From: Candidatus Nanopelagicus sp.
GTDB lineage: Bacteria; Actinomycetota; Actinomycetes; Nanopelagicales; Nanopelagicaceae
DNA length: 64,000 bases
Direction of reading: 5' to 3'
NCBI GenBank assembly: GCA_016462445.1
Contig: JAEMTE010000004.1
Span: 1 to 64,000 of the forward strand
Shown here: one piece after another, positions 40,301 to 49,166 of the stretch
Layout: the number at the start of each line of letters is the position of its first letter
How positions within the stretch are numbered: the stretch's first letter is position 1
Position numbers and translations under genes: made by a program
The notes under the pieces: generated by a model
Seen by the model: the letters and a program-made list of their open reading frames with translations, nothing else
Databases searched by the model: none
What the model was told of the DNA's origin: nothing

Positions 40301-41881
40301 TAGCTCCTCGCGGATAGCATCTAGCGGTGGATTTGTTACCTGTGCAAATAACTGTGCAAAGTAATCAAATAACAATCTTGGTTTTTCAGATAGGGCAGCA
40401 ATTGGTGTATCTGTTCCCATAGAACCAAGTGGCTCCGCTCCATTCTTTGCCATCGGGGTAATAATTAACCGCAACTCCTCCTCGGTATAACCAAATGCAC
40501 GTTGGCGGCGTACAACAGATGAGTGTGGATAAACAATATGTTCTCTCGCGGGTAAATCACTTAATCTAACTAAACCTGCAGAGAGCCACTGCCCATAAGG
40601 AGCTGCGGCGGCAAGTGAATCTTTGATCTCTTCATCCTCAATAATCCGACCAGCCTCAATATCAACTAAAAACATCTTGCCCGGCTGCAATCTGCCTTTG
40701 CGAACAATTTTTTCTGGCGCAAAATCAAGTACACCGACCTCACTTGCTAACACAACTAAACCATCCTCAGTTACCCAAAATCTTGAAGGGCGCAACCCAT
40801 TGCGATCTAAAACTGCGCCAACTTGCTTACCATCGGTAAATGTCACACATGCTGGTCCATCCCATGGCTCCATTAATGCAGAGTGAAAGGCATAAAAATC
40901 TCGGCGCTCATCCGTCATAGTGGTGTTGTTCTCCCACGCCTCTGGAATCATCATTAGTACTGAGTGTGGCAAAGATCTGCCACCTAAATACAAAAGCTCT
41001 AAAACTTCATCAAAGGAGGCAGAGTCACTGCCGGAGTTATTTACAATTGGAAATAATCTCTTTAGATCACCTGGTATTAAGTCACTCTGTAATAATGTTT
41101 CACGCGCACGCATCCAATTACGATTTCCTTTAACTGTATTGATCTCACCATTATGAGCGATATAACGATATGGATGAGCAAGTGGCCAAGAAGGAAATGT
41201 ATTTGTAGAAAATCTAGAGTGAACTAGCGCCAGCGGTGATTCAACAAGAGGATTGGATAGATCAGGAAAGAACTCCTCTAACTGCCCGGTAGTTAACATA
41301 CCTTTATAAACAATAGTGCGAGAGGAAAGGGATGGCACATAAATAGGAAGAGTGTGCTCAACTCGCTTTCGCAAACAGAAAACCATTCGCTCAAGTACTA
41401 ACTCCTGCTCATTTTTTAAACCAGCGATAAATATTTGCTGAAAATCTGGCATTACTGAAAGAGCAGTTTTTCCCAGGGATACTGAATTTATTGGCAGATT
41501 TCGCCAACCCAGAATTTGTAACCCCTCTTCATCCGCAATCTTTGCGATTTTTTCTTTATAACCAATCTCATTTGGCTGAACAAAAAATAATCCCGTTGCA
41601 TACTCACTTATCTTTGGAAGTGAAAAATCAACTGCTGAGCGGTAAAATTTATCGGGAATTTGAATTAATATTCCAGCGCCATCGCCACTATCCGGTTCAG
41701 CACCCGATGCACCACGATGCTCTAAGTTTCGAAGCGCAGTTAAAGCTTTAGACACAATCTCATGGGTCGGTAATTTGTTTAAAGTTGCAACCATCGCAAC
41801 ACCACAAGCATCATGTTCGTTGGCAGGGTCATACAACCCAGTTGCTTTTGGGGTGGTTGAAAAAAGATTGCTATTTTTCAA
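37355..41881 (-). CDS. gltB: glutamate synthase large subunit
   Basis: A 1508-residue enzyme that makes two glutamates from glutamine and 2-oxoglutarate. An N-terminal class II glutaminase begins at Cys26 ([11 protein letters not shown]) after a short propeptide. A central domain follows, then the FMN-binding synthase domain ([27 protein letters not shown]) with the 3Fe-4S cysteines [15 protein letters not shown]. The C-terminal beta-helix has repeated G-X2-G-X3-G strands. The start is TTG at 41881. An in-frame TAG lies eight codons upstream with no ATG or GTG between, so TTG is forced. A structured element precedes it. Confidence 0.97.
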   Translation of the reverse strand: MKNSNLFSTTPKATGLYDPANEHDACGVAMVATLNKLPTHEIVSKALTALRNLEHRGASGAEPDSGDGAGILIQIPDKFYRSAVDFSLPKISEYATGLFFVQPNEIGYKEKIAKIADEEGLQILGWRNLPINSVSLGKTALSVMPDFQQIFIAGLKNEQELVLERMVFCLRKRVEHTLPIYVPSLSSRTIVYKGMLTTGQLEEFFPDLSNPLVESPLALVHSRFSTNTFPSWPLAHPYRYIAHNGEINTVKGNRNWMRARETLLQSDLIPGDLKRLFPIVNNSGSDSASFDEVLELLYLGGRSLPHSVLMMIPEAWENNTTMTDERRDFYAFHSALMEPWDGPACVTFTDGKQVGAVLDRNGLRPSRFWVTEDGLVVLASEVGVLDFAPEKIVRKGRLQPGKMFLVDIEAGRIIEDEEIKDSLAAAAPYGQWLSAGLVRLSDLPAREHIVYPHSSVVRRQRAFGYTEEELRLIITPMAKNGAEPLGSMGTDTPIAALSEKPRLLFDYFAQLFAQVTNPPLDAIREELVTSLGGSIGPEHNLLDPGPASCRQISLQFPVIDNDELAKIINVNADDDQPGFTSHVVRGLFPIAGGGRSLVSKIDEIRRQVSKAIDEGARIIVLSDRDGDAENAPIPSLLLLSAVHHHLIREKTRTKVGLVVESGEVREVHHVALLIGFGAAAVNPYLAMESAEDLVRQGVITGLTPEKAVRNLIKSLGKGVLKVMSKMGVSTIASYTGAQIFEAIGLSKEIVDEYFVGATSRLGGVGIEIIAQETIRRHHIAYPPGGEIPGAKRLQIGGEYQWRREGEPHLFDPETVFTLQHATREKRFDVFKRYTARVDDQSRRLMTLRGLFNFKEGVRTPISIDEVEPVSEILKRFATGAMSYGSISQEAHETLAIAMNRIGGKSNTGEGGEDPARNTLDANGDSRRSAIKQVASGRFGVTSEYLVNADDIQIKMAQGAKPGEGGQLPGNKVYPWIAKVRYSTPGVGLISPPPHHDIYSIEDLAQLIHDLKNANKNARVHVKLVAEVGVGTVAAGVSKAHADVVLISGHDGGTGASPLTSLKHAGAPWELGLAETQQTLMLNGLRDRIVVQVDGQMKTGRDVLIAALLGAEEFGFATAPLVVSGCVMMRVCHLDTCPVGVATQNPELRKKFTGKPEFVETFFEYIAEEVRQLLAQLGFKSLADAIGQVELLDTRSAVDHWKAIGLDLTPLLLVPSDNSPRKNESIQDHGLSAALDNELIKLSAAALDKAAPVRLEMSVRNVNRTVGTMLGAEITRKYGGGGLPADTIDITFHGSAGQSFGAFIPSGLTLRLYGDSNDYVAKGLSGGRVIIRPDERAKFESSKNVIAGNVIGYGATSGEIMIAGVVGERFCVRNSGAVAIVEGVGDHGCEYMTGGTVIVLGKTGRNFAAGMSGGRAFVLDLDQALVNSELVDVLALPADQDEIVKGYVSKFYAETGSKVAGELIKDWDAIKSRISLVMPRDYARVLEVMAKAEREGLPIESAVMAAIGG

Positions 41882-41888
41882 TTTAAAA

Positions 41889-41925
41889 GGGCCGTCCCAC
41901 TAATGGGTCAGGACATCGATGGCCC
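41889..41925 (-). promoter_or_regulatory. structured leader of gltB
   Basis: Within the 75-bp gap upstream of gltB the minus strand holds nested inverted repeats. GGGCC...GGCCC forms the outside, with CCCA-TTAG-TGGG inside and an alternative GTCC/GGAC pairing. It ends 7 bp before the TTG start. A TACCAT -10-like hexamer (41942-41947) would put the element in a leader of about 55 nt. It could be a translational switch or a protein-binding site; I cannot assign it to a known riboswitch class. Confidence 0.45.
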
Positions 41926-41956
41926 AACTTCTTACAGATGAATGGTAGCAGGCAGA

Positions 41957-42664
41957 TTAAATGCCAGTCATCCCTAATAAGCCACCAATTCCTGCGGTAA
42001 TAATCACACCTAAGGCTCCACCAGCAAAGATTCTTAGAACGGTTTTAGGAATCGGTGATGATGCAATTCTTGCGCTGATTACGCCAGTTGCTAGAAGGCC
42101 AAAGGCTGTGAATACCAAAATAGCGGTCACTTGATTGCTGGTGGATACAACTAGTGCGCCAATCAATGGAATAACTCCACCAGAGGTAAATGCAATGGCA
42201 GATGCAACAGCTGCTTGAATTGGTCTGGCCTTAGTATGCTCAAATTGTCCTAGCTCATCTCGTAGATGTGCCTGTAGGGCATCTTTTTCATGCATAGCTG
42301 TAGCAACTTCGTGGGCTAATTTTTCAGATAATCCACGGTTCATATAAATATGCACTAACTCTTCTAGCTCACCCTCTGGATCAATAGCCAGATGCTGCAT
42401 TTCAATTTTTTTGTCTGACTCTTCAATATCATTTTGCGATTTAACAGATACATATTCGCCAACTGCCATAGACATAGCGCCAGCTGCAATTCCAGCAAAA
42501 CCTGCAGTAATTAAAAAGTCACTTTTCTGGGCGGCTGCAATACCAATCATTAAACTGGCAGTTGAAACTAATCCATCATTTGAGCCAAGCACTGCTGCCC
42601 TTAGCCAGCCTGCCTTACCTGTTCGGTGCTGTGTATTTCGAATCTGCACATCTCTTAAGCCCAT
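41957..42664 (-). CDS. VIT1/CCC1 family Fe2+/Mn2+ transporter
   Basis: A 235-residue membrane protein of the vacuolar iron transporter family. N-terminal helices carry the family signature LRAAVLGSNDGLVSTASLMIG and GAMSMAVGEYVSVKSQND. A cytosolic helical domain rich in Glu and His (QHLAIDPEGELEELVHIYMNRG, the metal-binding region) follows, then three C-terminal helices. It has about five membrane segments. These proteins move ferrous iron or manganese out of the cytosol. The start is probably leaderless: TAGTAT, whose TAG is the lgt stop, lies 6 nt before the ATG. Confidence 0.9.
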   Translation of the reverse strand: MGLRDVQIRNTQHRTGKAGWLRAAVLGSNDGLVSTASLMIGIAAAQKSDFLITAGFAGIAAGAMSMAVGEYVSVKSQNDIEESDKKIEMQHLAIDPEGELEELVHIYMNRGLSEKLAHEVATAMHEKDALQAHLRDELGQFEHTKARPIQAAVASAIAFTSGGVIPLIGALVVSTSNQVTAILVFTAFGLLATGVISARIASSPIPKTVLRIFAGGALGVIITAGIGGLLGMTGI

Positions 42665-42670
42665 AAATGA

Positions 42671-42676
42671 ATACTA
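42671..42676 (-). promoter_or_regulatory. predicted VIT1-like gene -10 box overlapping the lgt stop codon
   Basis: TAGTAT, 6 nt before the ATG at 42664; its TAG is the lgt stop codon. No Shine-Dalgarno is placed correctly. Confidence 0.55.
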
Positions 42677-43507
42677 ACTCTCTGAGGCAGTTTTAGTTGG
42701 TGTGGCACGGCGCTGGCTACGAAATAAATAGAGTATTGAGCAAGATAATACCAATAAAGATACCCAAATATTTAAGCGAAATCCTAAAATATAATTTGCC
42801 TCGTCGATACGAATTGCCTCAATCCATAATCTGCCCAAGGTATAGCCAGTGACATATAGAGCAAATATATCTCCCTGATTTTTTACTGTATTTTTTAGAA
42901 ATCCAGGTAATTTAATCAGTAAAAAAGCAATTATTAAGCACCATATTAATTCATATAAAAATGTCGGGTGAAAGGTTGAAAACTCGCTATAGCCATCTGG
43001 TCGATTGGAGGGTTTAATTTCAAGTGCCCATGGCAGATTTGTTGGCTTACCAAAAACCTCTTGATTAAACCAGTTTCCAACTCGGCCAATTGCTTGCGCA
43101 ATAATTATGCCTGGGGCTAGGGAATCTAGGAATTGTAAAAAATTCAAAGTGGTTTGATGAGTCCTAAAATATAAATATGCACCAAATGCACCAAGGGATA
43201 TAGCCCCCCATATTCCCAATCCACCCTGCCAAACCCGAAATGCATCTGCTGGATTACCACCATCACCAAAGTAATTTTGGGGTGAACTTATTACGTGATA
43301 AATCCGGCCACCAATAATTCCAAAAGGTACTGCCCAAACAGCAGCATCTGAGACATCATCTGGATTACCACCGGATGCGGCATAACGTTTTCTTCCCAGC
43401 CATACCGCTGTTGCAATACCAGCAATTATGCAGAGTGCATAGTAATGAATTGTGACTGGGCCTAATGAAAGAGCAGAGGAGCCTGGACTTGGAATTAGGT
43501 AACGCAT
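42674..43507 (-). CDS. lgt: prolipoprotein diacylglyceryl transferase
   Basis: A 277-residue membrane enzyme that attaches diacylglycerol to the lipobox cysteine of prolipoproteins. It has about seven hydrophobic helices. Motifs are GPVTIHYYALCIIAGI at the N-terminus, FGIIGGRIYHVI, VWQGGLGIWGA, the Lgt signature AIGRVGNWFNQEVFG, and HPTFLYELIW. Placement just after trpA-region genes is typical for actinobacteria. TAAAGT, whose TAA is the stop of the upstream DsbA-like gene, lies 7 nt before the ATG. LspA, the next enzyme in lipoprotein maturation, is also in this window. Confidence 0.96.
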   Translation of the reverse strand: MRYLIPSPGSSALSLGPVTIHYYALCIIAGIATAVWLGRKRYAASGGNPDDVSDAAVWAVPFGIIGGRIYHVISSPQNYFGDGGNPADAFRVWQGGLGIWGAISLGAFGAYLYFRTHQTTLNFLQFLDSLAPGIIIAQAIGRVGNWFNQEVFGKPTNLPWALEIKPSNRPDGYSEFSTFHPTFLYELIWCLIIAFLLIKLPGFLKNTVKNQGDIFALYVTGYTLGRLWIEAIRIDEANYILGFRLNIWVSLLVLSCSILYLFRSQRRATPTKTASES

Positions 43508-43517
43508 ACTGCTGACT

Positions 43518-44189
43518 TTATTTAACGCCAGCTGCTGCTAACGCCGCCTTAAACTTAACTGGATCACCATACTCAGTCTTGCGATCCATCTCTTTACCAT
43601 TAATAAATATTGTTGGTGTGCTATTTACATTAGCCTTTCCAGATTCAACTGCAACATTGTTAGTCCATTTGACATAGGTGCCATCATTTACACACTTTTC
43701 AAAGGAGTTGGATTTAATTCCAACAGATTTACCAAGAGCAACTAGTGCCTCACTCTGCCACACCCCTGAGTTTTCACCAGTAGGCTGATTTTGGAATAAT
43801 GCTAAGTTCATATCAACAAATTTGCTCTCATCAGCAGCACATGCTGCAGCATTTGCAGCCAGAATAGACTCTGGACCAATAAATGTCATTGGATGGTAGA
43901 CAACCTTTGCTTTATTCTGAGCAATTACTTCATTTAAATAACCACCATTTATAATTTCAAAGGCCCGACAAGCTGGGCACTGATAATCAATATAAACATC
44001 AATTTTTGGTGTAGCGCTTGGATTTAAAACTATTCCATAGCCTTCAGCCTCTGATACCGCAGCTGGAACTTGAGCAGTTGAGTTTGATCGATTACTTATG
44101 ATTGAGAAGACAACACCAACTATCACAATAAATGAGACCATAATTATTACTAAATTACGAGTTCCCTTATCACCACTATTTGTTGTCAT
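43518..44189 (-). CDS. membrane-anchored DsbA-family thiol oxidoreductase
   Basis: A 223-residue protein with one N-terminal membrane helix (about 13-31) and an extracytoplasmic DsbA-like thioredoxin domain. The active site is CPAC in DVYIDYQCPACRAFE. The helical insertion carries a second cysteine pair (AAACAADESKF and FEKCVNDG), and the cis-proline region is NVNSTPTIFINGK. AAGGAG 7-8 nt upstream fixes the ATG. It is 28 bp after the MauE-like gene, a natural partner for redox cycling. It probably forms disulfides in secreted proteins. Confidence 0.9.
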   Translation of the reverse strand: MTTNSGDKGTRNLVIIMVSFIVIVGVVFSIISNRSNSTAQVPAAVSEAEGYGIVLNPSATPKIDVYIDYQCPACRAFEIINGGYLNEVIAQNKAKVVYHPMTFIGPESILAANAAACAADESKFVDMNLALFQNQPTGENSGVWQSEALVALGKSVGIKSNSFEKCVNDGTYVKWTNNVAVESGKANVNSTPTIFINGKEMDRKTEYGDPVKFKAALAAAGVK

Positions 44190-44217
44190 TGACTAACTCC
44201 TTATATTACTTATCGGA

Positions 44218-44676
44218 CTATTTATCTAGTGCAATTCTACCCTTAGGGTAGTAGTAAAGGTAAATTCCAAGTAGTAATAACCCTAAATCCCTAATAATTT
44301 CTGATAGGTACTTCGTATCCTCTGGATCAACTGAGCCGCCACCACCAAAACAACCACAGTCAATACTTAATCCCCTAGCCCATGCTTGAGCTATTGCGAC
44401 AATAAACACCAACATAGTAAATGCACCAATTACGCCATTAATTTTCACAGCAACACCTAAGATCAAAAGCAAGCCAACTCCGATTTCAATCCAAGGCAGG
44501 GTATAACCTAAAAAATTTGCTATTGGAATAGGAAGTAACTCATAAGCACGCACAGCCATCGCTGATTTTTGTAAGTTACCTACTTTTAAACCACCTGCGA
44601 CAAGTAAGACGCCACCTAAAATAATTCTTGCAAGCAAAGTTAGCCACGGTTGATATTTATTAAACTTATCTAGCAC
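44218..44676 (-). CDS. MauE/DoxX-like membrane protein
   Basis: A 152-residue protein with about four membrane helices (WLTLLARIILGGVLLVAGGLK, LGYTLPWIEIGVGLLLILGV, IGAFTMLVFIVAIA, LGLLLLGIYLYYY). The conserved extracytoplasmic cysteine motif SIDCGCFGGGGSVD matches the MauE family, thought to handle disulfides or quinone-linked thiol oxidation. The GTG start has GGGAG 6 nt upstream and overlaps trpA by 11 bp. Its pairing with the DsbA-like gene supports a role in extracytoplasmic thiol oxidation, which is inference. Confidence 0.85.
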   Translation of the reverse strand: MLDKFNKYQPWLTLLARIILGGVLLVAGGLKVGNLQKSAMAVRAYELLPIPIANFLGYTLPWIEIGVGLLLILGVAVKINGVIGAFTMLVFIVAIAQAWARGLSIDCGCFGGGGSVDPEDTKYLSEIIRDLGLLLLGIYLYYYPKGRIALDK

Positions 44677-45469
44677 TTCTAACTCCCTCAGATAGCTCAG
44701 CTGCTAATTGTTTTATTTTCTTTAAGCCCGACCTACCTGCACCATGCTCTTGAATAATCTTAATAAAAGCAGAGCCAACGATAACGCCATCTGCATAGGA
44801 AGCGACCTCTGTAGCCTGTTCCTTATTTGATACCCCAAGCCCAACAGCCACTGGTGTTTTACTGGTGGTGCGAATTCGATCAACCAATGATTTTGCACTT
44901 ATTGAGACGCGAGATCTTGTACCTGTTACTCCCATCGAACTTGCCGCATAGATAAAACCTGAGCACTCTGAACTAACCTTGGGTAGCCGTTCTTGGGATG
45001 TACTTGGCGCAACCACATATATGCGATTAATTGATTTATCGCTAGCTTCACTTTTCCATAACTCTGATTCCTCAATTGTAAGATCAGGTGTAACTACCCC
45101 AGATCCACCCGCATCAGATACGGCTGCTGCAAATTTAGCTGCGCCGTACTTCTCAATTGGACTCCAGTAACTCATTACCACCGACGGCACACCGTACTCA
45201 ACACTGGTTTTTAATAAATCAAAAACTTGATCCACACCAACTCCATTAGCAATTGCTTGCTCAGATGCAGCTTGAATTACTGGTCCATCCATAACTGGAT
45301 CAGAGTATGGATACCCAATCTCAATCGCATCCACACCACCATCAATCATCGCCTTAATTATTGCCTTCGACTCTTTTTGGGTAGGAAAACCTGCTGGCAG
45401 AAAACCAATTAATACCGCCCTATTTTCTGCTTTAGTTTTGGTAAAAAGGTCTTCAAGTGCGGTTGGCAT
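44666..45469 (-). CDS. trpA: tryptophan synthase alpha subunit
   Basis: A 267-residue TIM-barrel subunit that cleaves indole-3-glycerol phosphate to indole. The catalytic glutamate and aspartate are in DAIEIGYPYSDPVMDGPVIQ. IYVVAPSTSQERL, GFIYAASSMGVTGTR and VAVGLGVSNKEQA complete the family pattern. Its ATG overlaps the trpB stop by one base (TAATG), and its end overlaps the MauE-like gene by 11 bp. It passes indole to TrpB through the complex tunnel. Confidence 0.97.
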   Translation of the reverse strand: MPTALEDLFTKTKAENRAVLIGFLPAGFPTQKESKAIIKAMIDGGVDAIEIGYPYSDPVMDGPVIQAASEQAIANGVGVDQVFDLLKTSVEYGVPSVVMSYWSPIEKYGAAKFAAAVSDAGGSGVVTPDLTIEESELWKSEASDKSINRIYVVAPSTSQERLPKVSSECSGFIYAASSMGVTGTRSRVSISAKSLVDRIRTTSKTPVAVGLGVSNKEQATEVASYADGVIVGSAFIKIIQEHGAGRSGLKKIKQLAAELSEGVRSAR

Positions 45470-46683
45470 TAAAGCGGTAGTCCAAAATACTCAGCAGCGG
45501 TTTGCACATCTTTATCACCACGACCTGAGAGATTTATTAATAAAGTGGCGCCCTTACCTAATTCATTACCAATTTCTAGTGCCCCAGCTAAAGCGTGAGC
45601 AGTCTCAATTGCTGGAATAATTCCCTCAGATTTGCATAACAAAGAGAATGCATACATTGCTTGATCATCTGTAATTGGTCGATACTCAGCACGTCCAATG
45701 TCATTTAAATACGCATGCTCAGGTCCAACTCCTGGGTAATCCAATCCGGCTGAGATTGAGTGTGACTCAATAGTTTGTCCATCTTTATCTTGCAAAACAT
45801 AGGAACGAGTTCCATGCAAAACACCTGGTGTACCGCCAGAGATAGTTGCAGCATGGAAGCCACTCTCCACACCCTTACCACCTGCCTCTAATCCGATTAA
45901 ACGAACTGCTTTATCACCAATGAAAGGATGAAAAATTCCCATTGCATTTGATCCGCCACCAACACAGGCCAATACTGCATCAGGTAATTTGCCAGTTAAT
46001 GCTAGAACTTGCTCGCGTGCTTCAACGCCAATAATTCTTTGGAAGTCACGCACCATAGTTGGAAATGGGTGAGGCCCAGCAACTGTGCCAAGTAGGTAGT
46101 GAGTATCTTCAACATTTGTTACCCAATCACGCATCGCTTCATTAATTGCATCTTTTAATGTCTTTGACCCTTGCGTAACAGGAACAACTGTTGCTCCCAG
46201 CAATTTCATTCGCGCCACATTTAGTGCTTGCCGTTTAGTGTCGGCCTCTCCCATATAGACAACACATTCCAAACCAAATAGTGCTGCTGCAGTAGCAGAT
46301 GCAACGCCATGTTGCCCCGCGCCAGTTTCAGCAATAATTCTTGATTTACCCATTCGCTTAGTTAGTAAGGCTTGGCCTAAGACATTATTAATTTTGTGGC
46401 TACCTGTGTGATTTAAATCTTCCCGCTTTAATAAAATTCTTGCTCCACCGGCATGCTCTGAGAATCTTTTTGCATCTGTCAAAATGCTCGGTCTACCACT
46501 ATATGTTTTATGTAACTCTGTTAACTCAGCGTGAAAGGATGGATCTGCTTGCGCGCTAATATGAGCATCATTAAGTTGGTCTAACGCAGAAATTAAAGCT
46601 TCAGGAACAAATCTGCCACCGTAGGGACCAAAGTGACCCAGGATAGATGAGTCCATGCTTTGGGAAGTTTTATCAATTGCCAT
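45469..46683 (-). CDS. trpB: tryptophan synthase beta subunit
   Basis: A 404-residue PLP enzyme that condenses indole with serine. Motifs are [13 protein letters not shown], the PLP lysine in [36 protein letters not shown]-type [16 protein letters not shown], and [14 protein letters not shown]. The bases before its ATG are TAAACT-ACCTCC-ATG. ACCTCC is the complement of a Shine-Dalgarno and cannot recruit a 30S subunit, while TAAACT at 6 nt suggests a leaderless internal promoter. It also follows trpC by 20 bp. Confidence 0.97.
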   Translation of the reverse strand: MAIDKTSQSMDSSILGHFGPYGGRFVPEALISALDQLNDAHISAQADPSFHAELTELHKTYSGRPSILTDAKRFSEHAGGARILLKREDLNHTGSHKINNVLGQALLTKRMGKSRIIAETGAGQHGVASATAAALFGLECVVYMGEADTKRQALNVARMKLLGATVVPVTQGSKTLKDAINEAMRDWVTNVEDTHYLLGTVAGPHPFPTMVRDFQRIIGVEAREQVLALTGKLPDAVLACVGGGSNAMGIFHPFIGDKAVRLIGLEAGGKGVESGFHAATISGGTPGVLHGTRSYVLQDKDGQTIESHSISAGLDYPGVGPEHAYLNDIGRAEYRPITDDQAMYAFSLLCKSEGIIPAIETAHALAGALEIGNELGKGATLLINLSGRGDKDVQTAAEYFGLPL

Positions 46684-46689
46684 GGAGGT

Positions 46690-46695
46690 AGTTTA
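46690..46695 (-). promoter_or_regulatory. predicted -10 box of an internal leaderless trpBA promoter
   Basis: TAAACT, 6 nt before the trpB ATG, in the 20-bp gap after trpC. The spacer ACCTCC excludes a normal ribosome-binding site. Confidence 0.5.
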
Positions 46696-46703
46696 TTCGA
46701 TCT

Positions 46704-47483
46704 TTATCGATTGAGCAGTTCATTTATCGTATGAACTGGGTTACCTGCTTTAACCAAAGTCTCACCTACCAGCACTGCATTTGCGCCTAGTGCGCCAACA
46801 TTAGCAACCTGAGAGCGGGTACTTATTCCAGATTCAGCTACTTTTAATACAGTTGTTGGTAATTGTGGCAAAATTAATTCAAAATTCTTATCATTAACCT
46901 CTAACGTTTTTAAGTTTCTACTATTAACACCAATAATCTTTGCGCCAATATCTAATGCAACCTCGGCCTCAACTAAGTCATGAACCTCCACCAATACATC
47001 CATACCTAACTCAGTTGCTAACTGATAAAAGTCTATTAGCTGTGATTTAGCAAGAGCTGCAACAATTAATAGCATCAAATCAGAGCCTAAAATTCTTGAC
47101 TCTAAGACTTGGAACTCAGTAACAATAAAATCTTTTCGCAGCACTGGAATATCAACTGCAGCCCGTACTGCAATTAAATCTGCAATCTTGCCTTTAAATC
47201 TGCGCTCCTCTGTTAATACACTAATTAGATCAGCCCCACCGGTTTGATAACTACTTGCAAGTGCCACCGGGTCTAATATGGCTGAGAGCTCCCCCTTGCT
47301 TGGAGATGATCGTTTTACCTCAGCAATTAATCTCATGCCATCTTTATTTAGCGCTGCGTAAGCTCCACGAAGTTTTGGTGCACTATCTAATTGCTCTCGT
47401 AACTGCACACTTGGTACTAAACGTTTTTGGAGATCCTCTAATACGCCCTCAATAATTGATGCTAATACACTTGAATCACTCAT
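46704..47483 (-). CDS. trpC: indole-3-glycerol phosphate synthase
   Basis: A 259-residue TIM-barrel enzyme that closes the indole ring. Motifs are MRLIAEVKRSSPSKG with the active-site lysine, VLTEERRFKG, VLRKDFIVTEFQ, IIGVNSRNL and VAESGIST. The track starts 69 bp upstream, but that extension only re-reads the small membrane-protein gene in another frame. The ATG at 47483 (MSDSSVLASIIEG) matches family N-termini. It overlaps the upstream gene by 8 bp. Confidence 0.95.
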   Translation of the reverse strand: MSDSSVLASIIEGVLEDLQKRLVPSVQLREQLDSAPKLRGAYAALNKDGMRLIAEVKRSSPSKGELSAILDPVALASSYQTGGADLISVLTEERRFKGKIADLIAVRAAVDIPVLRKDFIVTEFQVLESRILGSDLMLLIVAALAKSQLIDFYQLATELGMDVLVEVHDLVEAEVALDIGAKIIGVNSRNLKTLEVNDKNFELILPQLPTTVLKVAESGISTRSQVANVGALGANAVLVGETLVKAGNPVHTINELLNR

Positions 47484-47631
47484 CGGTTGGATCGATTCCT
47501 TCAGAGAGTGCACTCCAATTATTTTGTGGCTTTCGCTCATACTTGCTTGCATCAGAGCGTTTACTTGACCTAATAATTAAGTAGGTAGCAAGTGCTACTA
47601 ATAGTAGGCTGCCAAAAATTGAGCTTTTCAT
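47476..47631 (-). CDS. 51-aa membrane protein, reduced form of the Trp-operon membrane protein (TIGR02234-like)
   Basis: Too short for the ORF track. It reads MKSSIFGSLLLVALATYLII (one membrane helix), then a basic stretch RSSKRSD and a tail ending NNWSALSEGIDPTDE. Actinobacterial trp operons usually carry a roughly 200-residue Trp-associated membrane protein between trpE and trpC, and its C-terminus ends in a similar W-X-A-L-X-X-G-X-D-P-T motif. The position is the same here, but only the last helix and tail remain. Its ATG overlaps the trpE stop (ATGA) and its TGA overlaps the trpC start. Coding status rests on this coupling and the motif; function is unknown. Confidence 0.75.
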   Translation of the reverse strand: MKSSIFGSLLLVALATYLIIRSSKRSDASKYERKPQNNWSALSEGIDPTDE

Positions 47632-49115
47632 TTACTGCTCATCATTAAGTTAGCGGTTGCAATAGCACCTAATACAGCTGCTGCTTTATTAATACACTCT
47701 TGATTTTCTGAAGCTGGATCTGAATCTGCCACAATTCCAGCACCAGCTTGCACATATGCTGTGCCATCTTTTACAACCGCGGTTCTAATTGCAATGCAGG
47801 TATCAATGTTTCCAGTGAAATCTAGATAACCAATTGTGCCACCGTAAATTCCCCGCCTAGTCGGTTCATTCTCTTCAATTATCGCCATTGCTCTTGGTTT
47901 TGGCGCCCCCGATAATGTTCCGGCAGGGAAGACTGCAAACAGTGCTTCAATGGGAGCAACTTTATCTGCCAGCTTTCCGATAACTGTCGAGACAATATGC
48001 ATAACATGTGAGTACTTCTCTATTTGCATAAACTCTGAAACCTCAACTGAACCTGCCTGACATACTCTTCCCAAATCATTACGGCCCAAGTCAACTAGCA
48101 TTAAATGCTCAGCACGCTCCTTAGGATCTGCCAACAACTCTTGTGCCATCTTGTTATCTATTTCATCATCTGAGTTTCTAGCTCTAGTTCCCGCAATTGG
48201 GTGAATCATCACCTGATCACCACTTACCTTAACTAAAGCCTCCGGACTTGAACCAACAATAGATAGGCCATCTGCAAACCGAAATAAGTACATATAAGGG
48301 CTTGGGTTTTGTTCCCGCAGTACCCGATAAATATCAAAGGAATCTGCCGAACTGTCGATAGTAAATCTCTGCGAGAGAACTACCTGGAAAGCCTCCCCCG
48401 ATTTAATCTGTTCTTTGATCAACTCTACTTTTCTAATATAAGTCTCATCACTTGTATTACGGAAAAATTTTGGGGTAACTCGATCTGGAATTGAATTAAA
48501 TTTAGCGGTATCACTTTTATTTAGATCAGATTCCATTTTATCTAATCTTGAAATGGCTGATTCATAAGCTAAATCAACTCGCTCACTACTACCATCCCAA
48601 TTAATTGCGTTAGCAATTAATGTAACAACGCCTTCTTGGTGATCAAATACTGCTAAATCGGAGGTGAGCATCATTGCAATCTCTGGGACTTTAATATCAG
48701 CTTTGGCATGATTAGGTAACTTCTCAAGTCTTCGCACAATCTCATAACCTAAATAACCAACTAGGCCGCCAGTTAGTGGTGGTAGCCCTTCAATCTTTGG
48801 CGAACGTAGGTGGGCAGTAGTAATTCGCAGCGCTGTAAGTGGATCTATTCCAGTGGGTGCACCAGCAGGTCTTACTCCCTGCCAAACTGCTAGACCATTC
48901 TCCTCCGTTAGTGTCGCTTCACTATTGACACCAATGAATGAGTAACGTGCCCAAATACCTGCTTCAGCAGATTCAAGTAAAAATGTTCCGCTACGGTGAT
49001 TAGTTAATTTTTGATAAATTGAAAGTGGTGTTTGACTCTTTAGCGTTAACTTACGGGAAACTGGAATTACATTAAAATTTCGCGCGTAATCACGAAATTC
49101 AACAAGAGAGATCAT
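47628..49115 (-). CDS. trpE: anthranilate synthase component I
   Basis: About 495 residues. It converts chorismate to anthranilate with ammonia from TrpG, which is not in the window. The feedback-site motif TFLLESAEAG is near the N-terminus. The chorismate-binding domain has EAFQVVLSQRF, NPSPYMYLFRF, GSSPEALVKV, HPIAGTRAR, MLVDLGRNDLGRV, AGTLSGAPKPRAM and GIYGGTIGYLDF. The track uses TTG at 49148. I prefer ATG at 49115 because family proteins begin close to VEFRDYARNFNVIPV. No Trp-rich leader peptide is seen upstream. Confidence 0.95.
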   Translation of the reverse strand: MISLVEFRDYARNFNVIPVSRKLTLKSQTPLSIYQKLTNHRSGTFLLESAEAGIWARYSFIGVNSEATLTEENGLAVWQGVRPAGAPTGIDPLTALRITTAHLRSPKIEGLPPLTGGLVGYLGYEIVRRLEKLPNHAKADIKVPEIAMMLTSDLAVFDHQEGVVTLIANAINWDGSSERVDLAYESAISRLDKMESDLNKSDTAKFNSIPDRVTPKFFRNTSDETYIRKVELIKEQIKSGEAFQVVLSQRFTIDSSADSFDIYRVLREQNPSPYMYLFRFADGLSIVGSSPEALVKVSGDQVMIHPIAGTRARNSDDEIDNKMAQELLADPKERAEHLMLVDLGRNDLGRVCQAGSVEVSEFMQIEKYSHVMHIVSTVIGKLADKVAPIEALFAVFPAGTLSGAPKPRAMAIIEENEPTRRGIYGGTIGYLDFTGNIDTCIAIRTAVVKDGTAYVQAGAGIVADSDPASENQECINKAAAVLGAIATANLMMSSK

Positions 49116-49166
49116 TGCTTTATCCACTTGCCTATTCTGCCTTACCAATCTGCTTGCTGGTGCCGA

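Noticed and set aside
47484-47552. 23-residue N-terminal extension of trpC in the ORF track
   Set aside because: These bases encode the small membrane protein in another frame, and the extension matches no IGPS N-terminus.
49116-49166. trp attenuator or Trp-codon leader peptide before trpE
   Set aside because: The gap is about 50 bp and has no short ORF with tandem TGG codons and no terminator-like stem.
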